The notes beneath the pieces were generated by a model that did no database searches, was not told the origin of the DNA, and saw only the letters and a list, made by a program, of their open reading frames with translations. The translations under genes were made by a program, and so were the position numbers. This document shows positions 46,127 to 55,027 of a DNA stretch of 64,000 nt, one piece after another; within the stretch, counting starts at the first letter, position 1; every line of letters begins with the position of its first letter. The stretch is from Rapidithrix thailandica (GTDB lineage: Bacteria; Bacteroidota; Bacteroidia; Cytophagales; Flammeovirgaceae): contig NZ_JBDKWZ010000008.1 of the NCBI RefSeq assembly GCF_039710355.1, forward strand, positions 186,001 to 250,000, read 5' to 3'.

Positions 46127-46698
46127 GAGGTCAGTGTTTTATTTCTCTGTTAGTTGATGAATGTACTAAACAAGTTCAGGTAGTGAAAACTTTGTTGTCT
46201 TACAGACTGCAATATTATGAAATTTTGATTTGAATAGAGGGGGGAATCTTACAATGGGCTTCTTCTTTTTTGAGGTATTGTGTTAGTGTAATTTTTTTGT
46301 GTTAAATATATAAAAAATAGTAATTATTAAATATTTGATAAGGTTTTAACTTGTAATTTAATGACTTTACTCAAAGGGGATTTGTTTGTAAACTATTGGT
46401 TTATAGTTATTTGTAATTTTATAACTGTATGTAATAGTGTGAAAAGTCATTTTTGTAATAAATTAAAAGTAAATGATTTTTTTATTTAATGTTAATATAA
46501 GTGAAGTGATTTGCCTTATACCAGAAAAATCATCCAATTTTACAACATCTTTTAATTTTTCAATTAAGCATTTACGGGCATCACTAGCACCTCTTCATTT
46601 TTTTAATGAATACAATCAATTAACAACTAACTATAAGTGTAATCAACGCCCAGTGAAAGCTATTAAATAGTTTCAAAGTAATAAACCTTGAAATATAT
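46127..46698. other. Upstream region of the T9SS adhesin operon
   Basis: 572 bp, strongly AT-rich, between divergent cyclophilin and adhesin genes. No gene is called; a 65-codon + frame (46473-46670) lies directly before the adhesin but has no coding features. The region must hold the operon promoter, which I cannot place. Confidence 0.45.
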
Positions 46699-49600
46699 AT
46701 GAGCAAGAATACTGCATTCATCAGGATAGTGATCCTTGTTTTATTACTAAAAAGTACCTTTTTGGCAGCCCAGCACTCTTTTACCGAGAAGGCCGCAACT
46801 CAGGGAGTAGATTTGGATGGTAAAAAAGAAGGTGGGTTTTCTTTCGGAGACTTGAACAACGATGGAAACTTGGATTTAATCGTCAATACTTTTCAAGACG
46901 ATGCCTCTCATCGTACACGGGTGTATTTTTCTACCGGAGCACCTGATTGGCAATTTACGGATGTTACGGCTACACATTGTAAAGGTTGTGTTGCAGGCAA
47001 TTTACCTGGTGTCTCCGTGATGGAACGCAGTTTGGTAATCGCCGATTTTAACCACGATGGGTATAAAGATTTTATCCGCAACTCCAACCAGCGGCTTGAG
47101 GTGTATTTTAATACAGGGAAAGACGGCAGTCCGGCGTATTCTTTTGGAATAGGGACGGACCAAAAGCCGAATTTTGTGTTATATACTTCCAATACACAAG
47201 ATACCAATCCTCCGAACGGAATTCCCAATGGAATGAACACGGAAGGTATCGGTGTGTTGGATTATGACAATGACGGGGACCTGGACTTGTTGATCGAAAA
47301 TCACAACTGGGGTGTGGAAATATATGAAAATCAAGGTTTTGCTACAGGTAACTTTGTCCATGTCAATCCTGCCGTTATCGGTTTGATTGACCAGGCAATT
47401 GATGGGGATTATGCCGCAGTGGCCGATTACAACGATGACGGGTTGATTGATTTTATCACCCGGAAAAAAGGAGCGATAGACTTGATGCAAAACGATCCGA
47501 ATAACCCCGGACACTTTATTAAGGGAGTGGAAATTGGAGAAACCGACAACCTGAACAAAGGGTCAGCGGCTTTTTATGACTTTGACAATGACGGTGATTT
47601 TGACTTGGTTTGGACAGCCAGTGACAAAACCCAGATTTTTGAAAATCAAAATGGAAGCTTTACCCCTTTGGGAGAATCCACCGGAATACCTGTTAATATT
47701 GGAAATCAGATTGATGCTCTGGCAGGTGGCGATGTAGATAACGATGGAGATATTGACCTGTTTTTGGCAGATGATCAAGGGAGTAGTTTTCTCTATATCA
47801 ATCAATTGAATGATCCGGTGCAAGGGCCAAATGCAGGACAGGCAATGACGTTTGTGAAAGACAACCGGGGGATCAATATTCAAGGGGATGCCGAAGGATG
47901 TGTTTTTGTAGATTTTGACCAGGACGGTGACTTGGATCTGTATCTGAATATTGACGGAGGCAAAAACCAATTATGGGTGAATGATCTCCACCAAAGTGAA
48001 TACGGAGAGAATTATGTAATGGTAGATGTTTGGGAAGAACGGGGAATTTCCGGAAATCCGGGTGCACATCCGAAGCGTTATGCAGTGGGAGCAACGGTTC
48101 GTTTGAAAACCTGTGAGGGAGAATATGTCACACCGCTCAAAGAAGTGAACGGAGGAACAGGACATGGAACACAAGACCCACAACGTCTTCACTTTGGCTT
48201 GCCTTTGGGGCCGGATGTGGAATACTTGGTAGAGGTGAAATACCCGAATTATGTAGGTAGCCGGCAAGTGGCTACGGCATTGGTCAAGCCTTCCGAAACC
48301 CGAGTAGTAGAAATTACTCCTGCTTCCTATTACCATGCTGTGAATTCGGCTCCGGAAGCGAACGATGATGTCATTGAGTTTTGTGAAGGTAATAGCATTT
48401 CCTTCAATGTATTGGACAACGATGCCGATGTAAATAACGACCCCATTTTTATCTCTCTGCCCCTATTACAAGAACCTCGTTTTGGAGAAGTGGAAGTCAA
48501 CAGCAGTACCGGAGAAATTACTTATACATTAAAAGACAAGGATATTCGCCCGGTAGTTGATACCATTCAGTATCAGATTCTTGACGATCCCAAATGTTTG
48601 ACAGAAGCCAAATCGGACGTGGCATGGGTGATCATCAAATGTGAGCAACAGTGTGACGAGGTAGTGGTCGAAGCCAAAGACGATGCGTATGAGGTAACAC
48701 AATGCGGAACCTTGGCGGATTTTACCGGAAATATGTTTGAAAACGATGACCTTACTCCTGGTGTAATTTATAAAGTGGAAATTGTAGAGTATCCTAAAAA
48801 AGGAAGGGTGACGATTGATCAGGAGGGAAATTTTAACTACACATCGTCTGTCAATTTTGAAGGAGAAGACCGCTTCACTTACCGGGTATGCATGGATAAT
48901 GGCATCTGTGAAGTGAAGTGTTCGGAAGCTTCGGTGGTGCTGACTTGCGGAGACGGGGATGGCTCTTGTCCTCCTGTAAAGGCCCAAGACGATGACTATA
49001 GCAGTGAAAATTGTTCGCTTCCGTTGATTCTCGAAGGTAATGTGACAGAGAACGATGAAGTGCCCGAAGGTACTGTGACATTGGAAGTGCTGGACGAAGT
49101 GGACTTTGGAGTGTTGACATTCAACGAGGAAACCGGAGAGTTTAAATACGTGGCAAATACTACTTTTAGCGGTACGGATCAATTTACGTATAAAGTCTGT
49201 GTTGAAAAAGAAGGTTGTGATATCAGTTGCTCAGTGGCGACCGTAACATTGCGTTGTGACGATGGTGGTGGCGAACCTTGTGATCAGGAAGCAATAGCAG
49301 AAGACGATTTATTTGAGCAGGAAGGTTGCAGCTTACCATTTGTCATTGAAGGAAATATTCTTACCAATGATGCTATTCCTTTAGGACAAATCAGTATTAC
49401 GATTCAGCAAGCACCTGCGAACGGAACAGTTGCTTTGGATGAAACAACAGGCACTTTCCGCTATGAAGCAAACCCAACCTTTGGTGGTGAAGATTCCTTT
49501 ACTTACGAAGTATGTGTTGTCCGGGACGGTTGTGTCACATCTTGTTCCACGGCTACGGTAACCTTGCGTTGTGATGACGGGGGAGGGGAGCCTTGTCCGG

Positions 49601-51081
49601 AAGTTCAAACGGAAGATGATCTTTTTGAAAGCCAAAATTGTGTAATGCCGGCCATCTTTGAAGGCAATGTGTTTGACAACGATGTCATTCCTTTGGGAGA
49701 GGTAAGCATCCGTGTCGTTAAGGGGCCTGATTTCGGCGGATTGGTACTCCATGGAGACGGTACCTTCCGTTATGAAGCAGACAATGGCTTTACTGATGAA
49801 GATTCTTTTACCTATGAGGTTTGTGTAGAGAGAGACGGGTGTGAGGAAACTTGTGCGCAGGCTACGGTAGTGTTGCGTTGTAATGATGATGGAACCGAAC
49901 CCTGTGAAGAAGTAACAGCAACGGACGATTACTTCCAACATACAGGTTGTGTCTTACCTTTTGAAATGGAATTGGATGTAATGGCCAATGATGAAATTCC
50001 GGAAGGGGAGCTTTCCATCCGTATTCTACCCGATCAGGGACCCAATTTCGGCACCTTGACTTTTAATGCCCATAAGAAATTTATCTATATTCCAGGCACT
50101 TCTTTTGAAGGTTTCGACAGCTTTACGTATGAAGTATGTGTCAATATTGAAGGTTGTGAAGTAAGTTGCTCTACCGCAACTGTGACCATTACTTGTAAAG
50201 ATGATACTGGAGAGCCATGTGAGGAAGAATTTACTGCACTGGATGATGAATACACTGCAGCTTGTGGAGCTCCGTTAGAAGGCATTAATCCTTTAAACAA
50301 TGATTTGCCGGAAGGAGCAACAGGTACTTTGGTACTCACAGTCAAAGAAGAGCCTGTCCATGGGCAATTCATCGACAATCAGGATGGTACCTTCACTTAC
50401 GTTCCTGAGGAAGGATATGGAGGAACCGATCAATTGGTTTATACTGCTTGTTGGGACGGTTGTGAGGAAGGATGTCAGGATGCGACCGTAACCTTTATCG
50501 TAGAAACCGGCTCCAAACCGGTAGCAAAACCGGACTTCTATACTACTGACTGGCTGACTCCAATATCCGGAGACCTATCCGAGAATGATGAAAATCCGGA
50601 GTCATTGACCTACCAGACCGAACCTATAGAGGCACCTGCTAACGGAAGCGTGGAAATTTTAGAAAATGGTCAGTTTATTTATACACCAAAAAGGGGCTTT
50701 GAAGGAACCGACCGCTTTATATACCAAGTATGCAATACCTGTGATTGTGAAAATGTTGAAGTGGAGATTCAGGTGGAGGAAGTGCCATTGATTATTTACG
50801 ACCTGATTACCCCTAACGATGATACGAAAAATGATTCTTGGGTCATCGATGGTATCGAGCGCTTTCCGAATAACAAAGTACAGATATTCAACCGTTGGGG
50901 CAATTTGATCTATGAAGTGAATGGATACAACAACGAATCTGTGGTTTGGAGAGGGCAAGTCAACCGGAACGGGGGCATTGCTCCAGGAGAAGAACTAGTG
51001 CCGGACGGAACCTATTTTTACATACTCGAACTGGGAGGGGGGCAAGGCAAGTACAACGGAACTATTAAAGTAGCTCGCTAA
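46699..51081 (+). CDS. T9SS-secreted FG-GAP/UnbV adhesin with eight Cys-rich cadherin-like repeats and CHU_C tail
   Basis: A 1460-residue surface or secreted protein. Signal peptide 1-24 (cleavage near FLAAQ). Residues about 45-420 hold seven FG-GAP/VCBS units with Ca-binding DxDxDGxxD loops (for example DYDNDGDLDL, DVDNDGDIDL, DFDQDGDLDL). An ASPIC/UnbV-like domain is at about 460-540 (VGATVRLKTCEGE ... LHFGLPLGPDVEYLVEVKYP). Eight cadherin-like (Big_9/PF17963-type) repeats of about 104 residues start near 550, 655, 759, 863, 967, 1070, 1177 and 1272, with DD-F/Y starts, FTYEVC cores and several cysteines each, implying disulfides. The last 95 residues (from LIIYDLITPNDDTKNDSW) are the gliding-associated CHU_C / T9SS type-B sorting domain (IFNRWGNLIYE, PDGTYFYILEL). 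First gene of a triad with PorP/SprF and OmpA/PD40. Confidence 0.92.
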   Translation: MSKNTAFIRIVILVLLLKSTFLAAQHSFTEKAATQGVDLDGKKEGGFSFGDLNNDGNLDLIVNTFQDDASHRTRVYFSTGAPDWQFTDVTATHCKGCVAGNLPGVSVMERSLVIADFNHDGYKDFIRNSNQRLEVYFNTGKDGSPAYSFGIGTDQKPNFVLYTSNTQDTNPPNGIPNGMNTEGIGVLDYDNDGDLDLLIENHNWGVEIYENQGFATGNFVHVNPAVIGLIDQAIDGDYAAVADYNDDGLIDFITRKKGAIDLMQNDPNNPGHFIKGVEIGETDNLNKGSAAFYDFDNDGDFDLVWTASDKTQIFENQNGSFTPLGESTGIPVNIGNQIDALAGGDVDNDGDIDLFLADDQGSSFLYINQLNDPVQGPNAGQAMTFVKDNRGINIQGDAEGCVFVDFDQDGDLDLYLNIDGGKNQLWVNDLHQSEYGENYVMVDVWEERGISGNPGAHPKRYAVGATVRLKTCEGEYVTPLKEVNGGTGHGTQDPQRLHFGLPLGPDVEYLVEVKYPNYVGSRQVATALVKPSETRVVEITPASYYHAVNSAPEANDDVIEFCEGNSISFNVLDNDADVNNDPIFISLPLLQEPRFGEVEVNSSTGEITYTLKDKDIRPVVDTIQYQILDDPKCLTEAKSDVAWVIIKCEQQCDEVVVEAKDDAYEVTQCGTLADFTGNMFENDDLTPGVIYKVEIVEYPKKGRVTIDQEGNFNYTSSVNFEGEDRFTYRVCMDNGICEVKCSEASVVLTCGDGDGSCPPVKAQDDDYSSENCSLPLILEGNVTENDEVPEGTVTLEVLDEVDFGVLTFNEETGEFKYVANTTFSGTDQFTYKVCVEKEGCDISCSVATVTLRCDDGGGEPCDQEAIAEDDLFEQEGCSLPFVIEGNILTNDAIPLGQISITIQQAPANGTVALDETTGTFRYEANPTFGGEDSFTYEVCVVRDGCVTSCSTATVTLRCDDGGGEPCPEVQTEDDLFESQNCVMPAIFEGNVFDNDVIPLGEVSIRVVKGPDFGGLVLHGDGTFRYEADNGFTDEDSFTYEVCVERDGCEETCAQATVVLRCNDDGTEPCEEVTATDDYFQHTGCVLPFEMELDVMANDEIPEGELSIRILPDQGPNFGTLTFNAHKKFIYIPGTSFEGFDSFTYEVCVNIEGCEVSCSTATVTITCKDDTGEPCEEEFTALDDEYTAACGAPLEGINPLNNDLPEGATGTLVLTVKEEPVHGQFIDNQDGTFTYVPEEGYGGTDQLVYTACWDGCEEGCQDATVTFIVETGSKPVAKPDFYTTDWLTPISGDLSENDENPESLTYQTEPIEAPANGSVEILENGQFIYTPKRGFEGTDRFIYQVCNTCDCENVEVEIQVEEVPLIIYDLITPNDDTKNDSWVIDGIERFPNNKVQIFNRWGNLIYEVNGYNNESVVWRGQVNRNGGIAPGEELVPDGTYFYILELGGGQGKYNGTIKVAR

Positions 51082-51090
51082 TATTCGAAG

Positions 51091-51123
51091 TGCAGGAAGG
51101 GGACAGACAATCTTCTTCCTGCA
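51091..51123 (+). terminator. Hairpin between adhesin and PorP/SprF genes (weak terminator or processing site)
   Basis: A 9-bp stem TGCAGGAAG/CTTCCTGCA (51091-51099 with 51115-51123) and a 15-nt loop, followed by TATTCTTTC, which is a poor U-tract. It may attenuate rather than end transcription into the downstream genes. Confidence 0.5.
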
Positions 51124-51198
51124 TATTCTTTCAATGCTTGGATTCGTCCGAGTAATCTCGAAAATGATTATTAACTGTTTATATAACAGCGATATCCT

Positions 51199-52131
51199 AT
51201 GAGAAATCAAATGATCAAAATGTATACAGGGCTGATGTTTATCGCAATGTTGGTGGGAAGTCCGGCTTTCGCACAACAGGAGCCCATGTTTACACAATAT
51301 ATGTTCAACGGCATGGCCATTAACCCGGGCTATGCGGGTAGTCATGAAACTATCAGTATTACTGCTTTGGCGCGTAAACAATGGACAGGGTTGGAGGGTG
51401 CGCCCAATACCCAGACATTTACCGCGCATATGCCCTTGAAATTGAATACAGCTGCGGGTATTTCCTTTACCCGAGACGAAATCGGTATTACCACTACCAA
51501 TTCTATTTCGGCGGCTTTTGCCTATAAAGTACCTATGGGTTTGGGTAAACTGTCTTTTGGCTTGCAAGCAGGGATGCGCTTTTACCGGGATAATTTTTCA
51601 AAACTTAATCCCAAAGACAAAACGGATGATGTATATACCAATGGCGATGTGAGCAAAACCTTGCCCGATTTTGGGGCGGGAGTGTATTACTATTCCGATC
51701 GTTTTTTTCTGGGGATTTCCGTGCCGCACTTGATCAACCAAACCATCGAAACGGCTGATGATGCGGTCTCCGTTTCGGATATGGAAAGGCATTATGTAGT
51801 GTACAGTGGGTATGTTTTTGACCTGAGTCCTTCGGTGAAATTAAAACCCCATGCTTTGCTGAAGGTAGTGGAAGGAGCACCGGTACAAATGGATATCAAT
51901 GCCAGTGTATATTTAAAAGAGATATTGGGTATCGGCTTGTCGTATCGCTCCTTAGATTCATTTGCCGCTTTGTTGGAATTACAAGCCACTCCGGCCTTTC
52001 GGTTGGGGTATTCTTATGATTTTGCGACAACGACTGATTTGCGTACCGTGCAAAATGGTTCGCATGAAATCATGCTCAACTATCGCTTCGATTTAAGTAA
52101 GAAAATCGTTTTAACCCCCAGGTATTTTTAA
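51199..52131 (+). CDS. PorP/SprF-family type IX secretion outer membrane protein
   Basis: A 310-residue outer membrane protein of the PorP/SprF family, which in gliding Bacteroidota is needed for secretion or surface attachment of partner substrates with CHU_C-type tails such as SprB. Signal peptide 1-25 (cleavage near PAFAQQ|EP). Family start motif: EPMFTQYMFNGMAINPGYAGS. Then come strands of a beta-barrel (ITALARKQWTGLEGAPNTQT; FSKLNPKDKTDDVYTNGDVS; FGAGVYYYSDRFFLGISVPH), ending in KIVLTPRYF, with a terminal aromatic typical for outer-membrane barrels. Position directly after the CHU_C adhesin and before an OmpA/PD40 gene matches the recurrent substrate-SprF-OmpA arrangement, so it is the likely dedicated partner of that adhesin. 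Confidence 0.94.
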   Translation: MRNQMIKMYTGLMFIAMLVGSPAFAQQEPMFTQYMFNGMAINPGYAGSHETISITALARKQWTGLEGAPNTQTFTAHMPLKLNTAAGISFTRDEIGITTTNSISAAFAYKVPMGLGKLSFGLQAGMRFYRDNFSKLNPKDKTDDVYTNGDVSKTLPDFGAGVYYYSDRFFLGISVPHLINQTIETADDAVSVSDMERHYVVYSGYVFDLSPSVKLKPHALLKVVEGAPVQMDINASVYLKEILGIGLSYRSLDSFAALLELQATPAFRLGYSYDFATTTDLRTVQNGSHEIMLNYRFDLSKKIVLTPRYF

Positions 52132-52189
52132 ACTGTTTCTCTCTATTGCACAGGTATTTAAATTCATTCCTTTGAACTAGCAAAAGCCC

Positions 52190-54910
52190 ATGAAACGTAT
52201 ATATACTTTACTTTTCTTTTTTGTCCTGGTCAGTTGGAGCAATCCCGGTCAGGCGCAACAAAATTCCGAGTTGTTAAGCAAAGCCGATGAGTTGTATTAT
52301 CAGGAAGCGTATCGGCCTGCTGCCCGCCTTTATAAGAAGATTTACAAAAAAAGTAAAAATGAAGAGGCTTCCCAGGAAGTATTGATGAAATTGGCCGGCT
52401 GTTATGTGGAGATTTACAACTATGGGGCAGCGTATAAATGGTATAAAAAAATTTACAAAGACCGGCAGCGATTAAAGCAAGTAGCTGACAGTCTGTATTG
52501 TGACGAGCGCAAGTTTGAAGTGGCCATGCAAATGTATGCCACCCTACGGAGCCGTTCCAAAGAAAAGCAAGGGTATGATTTACAGGTTGCCCGCTCGTAT
52601 TTTGCTATCCGCAAGGATCTGAAAGCCATCGAGTGGTATAGTAAAGTGATCAGTGAAGAGGAGTTGGAAAGCTATCTGGCAAATGATTCGATCTTAAATA
52701 AAGTCGCTCTGGACGACCGCCATATTGAATGTTGGGAATACAGTGGAGTGGCGGCCCCGGACCTGCCTGAAGCGTACAGCTATCAGCGAATTGTCAAACC
52801 TTCGGATTATTTGCACTTGGCACAGGCAATGTTAAATATCCGGGGTAAATATCACGAGTCCAAAAAGTGGTTTCAACACTATTCCAAACTGCAAAAACTG
52901 ATCGAAATGCAAAATGAGAATTTGTTGATTTCCCAAACTACTTATTACATTGACAGCTTGCCGATTAATTCTTCGGTATCGGATTTTAGCCCTGCTTTCT
53001 ATAAAGATAGCCTTGTGTTTGTTTCCGAAAGGGATATTGACGGCTCCAAAGTGAGTAGCATTAACGGTGAGGAACGATCTCCCTTGGATTTATACATTGT
53101 AAAATTGGACAGTGCGGGACAGGGGCAAGGCATTCGGAAGTTGATCAATAAAGACCGGAATGTGACTTATAATGAGGGGCCGGTAGCCTTTCTAGATCAT
53201 GGCCGGAAAATGATTTTTACCGGGAATACTTTTGACGAAAGAAAGCTATTCAAGCAAAATAACCCAAGGCTATCCAATATCAATATTAACCGGATTCAAC
53301 TATTCTCGGCAAATCAATCGGGAGATAATACATGGGAAGTGAATCCTATTCATTTTTTGTCAAACGACTCGGTGTACAACAATTTACGCTATTCTAAAGG
53401 ACACCCTGCGCTTACAGCCAATGGAAAACGCTTGTTTTTTGCTGCGGACTATCCCGGAGGGTTTGGAGGTTCGGATTTGTATTACAGTGATTATGACGGA
53501 CAAGCAAAGCGTTGGACCGAACCGGTGAATTTGGGTGAAAAGGTGAATACCGAAGGAAACGAAGTATTCCCGTATATCCATACCGACAGGCTGGGAAATC
53601 AGTCCTTGTTTTTTGCGTCAAACAGGCCCGGAGGGTTTGGGGGCTTGGATATTTATCAATCCCTGATTGTGGGAAATGAATATACAAATCCGGTTAATCT
53701 GGGAGATACTTCATTATCCGGAGAAAACAATTCCATTAATTCCAGTAAGGATGACTTTGGGTTGATCCTGGATAAAGACGGGGTGAAAGGGTATTTCTCT
53801 TCCGACCGTTCAGGGGACGATGATATTTACCAGTTTAAAATTGTTAAAATTCAAGTGACAGTTTGCGATAGTGAAAACGGAGGAGCTCCGCTTCCGGGAG
53901 CAGAGGTGGCTTTTCACAAAGGCGATCAAGCTGAATTGCTCGGTAGTAAAACCGCGGAAGACGGAGTGGTGTGGTTCCATAAGTTTGCCTTAGGAGGAGA
54001 TTATTCGTTTATGGCCAGTGCACCGGGATACCGTCCGAAATGGTCATCAATGGAGACGTTTAGTTTGGATCAAGTACCTGCCGATGGAATTTACCGGGTG
54101 AAAATCTGTCTGGAACCAAGAGCTGTTGCCGATATGATTGTGTTGGCAAATGTAAAAAGTGAACAGCAGTGTTTGATCTCATTCAATAAAGACGTATACG
54201 AGTTGACGGAGACCCCTTTGAAAAGCAACACCTTGTATGAACTGGTACAAAAAGGAGCTTTAAATTATTTTATCAATACGGAACAGCCGGATAAGATGTT
54301 CTTAGCAAACCTGGATGAAGTGATAGACATCTCCGGAATGGAAAACCCGGCCAAACGGACCCAACTGGTAAACTTATTGGACGAGGCGAACATAGGCCAG
54401 GGAGAAGTGACGGTAATCCGGAACATCCGGTACAATTTTGCCGCACCCGATCCTCAAAAATTTCCTAACCTACCGGCTTTCGTACAAAAACTGGTGAAAC
54501 CCGAAGACGAACTTACCAAAGTAGCGAAAGTGATGGAGATTTATCCCCATCTGGATTTGAAAATGAGCTCCCATACGGATCGCTGCCCTCTGGATGGAAA
54601 TTACGATAACCTGGCTTTATCAGGTAGAAGAAACCAAGCTGCGGTAGATTATATTGTGAAATTATTTACCCAAATAGGAAGTTCGGAAGAGGAGTTGGAA
54701 TTGTTGAAAATCCGGATGAAAAAATGCCAATATACCTATGAGTATCCGGTAGATACAGAGACGACTTATGACGGTTGTAAAAATGACTTTAACCGGAGAA
54801 CGGAGTTTAAGTTTCTTTACAAACACCGGGATAATTACGGGTTGGATTGCGATTGTGATCCTTCCGTAATTCAATACATCCGGTCAGATGATTCTCAAAG
54901 TAAGCGATAG
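52190..54910 (+). CDS. TPR-PD40-OmpA family envelope protein (PorE-like)
   Basis: A 906-residue periplasmic or outer-membrane-associated protein. Signal peptide 1-23. The N-terminal part (about 25-250) is TPR-like (ADELYYQEAYRPAARLYKKI; AGCYVEIYNYGAAYKWYKKI). PD40/WD40-like beta-propeller repeats occupy about 260-560 (GHPALTANGKRLFFAADYPG; TDRLGNQSLFFASNRPGGFG). A carboxypeptidase-regulatory-like domain follows (about 565-640, GAPLPGAEVAFHKGDQAEL). The C-terminal OmpA-like peptidoglycan-binding domain (about 745-895) has KMSSHTDRCPLDGNYD, LALSGRRNQAAVDYIV and NRRTEFKF, with an unusual Cys-containing insertion (KKCQYTYEYPVDTETTYDGC) before NRRTEF. The architecture matches PorE/SprE-associated proteins that link the T9SS to peptidoglycan. 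It closes the triad and is followed by a strong terminator. Confidence 0.92.
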   Translation: MKRIYTLLFFFVLVSWSNPGQAQQNSELLSKADELYYQEAYRPAARLYKKIYKKSKNEEASQEVLMKLAGCYVEIYNYGAAYKWYKKIYKDRQRLKQVADSLYCDERKFEVAMQMYATLRSRSKEKQGYDLQVARSYFAIRKDLKAIEWYSKVISEEELESYLANDSILNKVALDDRHIECWEYSGVAAPDLPEAYSYQRIVKPSDYLHLAQAMLNIRGKYHESKKWFQHYSKLQKLIEMQNENLLISQTTYYIDSLPINSSVSDFSPAFYKDSLVFVSERDIDGSKVSSINGEERSPLDLYIVKLDSAGQGQGIRKLINKDRNVTYNEGPVAFLDHGRKMIFTGNTFDERKLFKQNNPRLSNININRIQLFSANQSGDNTWEVNPIHFLSNDSVYNNLRYSKGHPALTANGKRLFFAADYPGGFGGSDLYYSDYDGQAKRWTEPVNLGEKVNTEGNEVFPYIHTDRLGNQSLFFASNRPGGFGGLDIYQSLIVGNEYTNPVNLGDTSLSGENNSINSSKDDFGLILDKDGVKGYFSSDRSGDDDIYQFKIVKIQVTVCDSENGGAPLPGAEVAFHKGDQAELLGSKTAEDGVVWFHKFALGGDYSFMASAPGYRPKWSSMETFSLDQVPADGIYRVKICLEPRAVADMIVLANVKSEQQCLISFNKDVYELTETPLKSNTLYELVQKGALNYFINTEQPDKMFLANLDEVIDISGMENPAKRTQLVNLLDEANIGQGEVTVIRNIRYNFAAPDPQKFPNLPAFVQKLVKPEDELTKVAKVMEIYPHLDLKMSSHTDRCPLDGNYDNLALSGRRNQAAVDYIVKLFTQIGSSEEELELLKIRMKKCQYTYEYPVDTETTYDGCKNDFNRRTEFKFLYKHRDNYGLDCDCDPSVIQYIRSDDSQSKR

Positions 54911-54924
54911 ATAAGCATCAGAAT

Positions 54925-54973
54925 AAAAAAAACAAGGCGGAAAAATAGCAACTATTTTCCGCCTTGTTTTTTA
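54925..54973. terminator. Terminator after the T9SS triad
   Basis: An approximately 20-bp stem with one bulge (AAAACAAGGCGGAAAAATAG with CTATTTTCCGCCTTGTTTT) and a short CAA loop, then a T6 run. It can also serve the convergent RlpA gene, which ends at 55028. Confidence 0.9.
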
Positions 54974-55027
54974 TCCTTAGAGTATGTTTGAAATTTGTTT
55001 TTGTTTCAATGAAATTGAAACCTGCTC

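Noticed and set aside
46473..46670. 65-codon + frame before the T9SS adhesin
   Set aside because: AT-rich leader sequence with no start-site or domain support.
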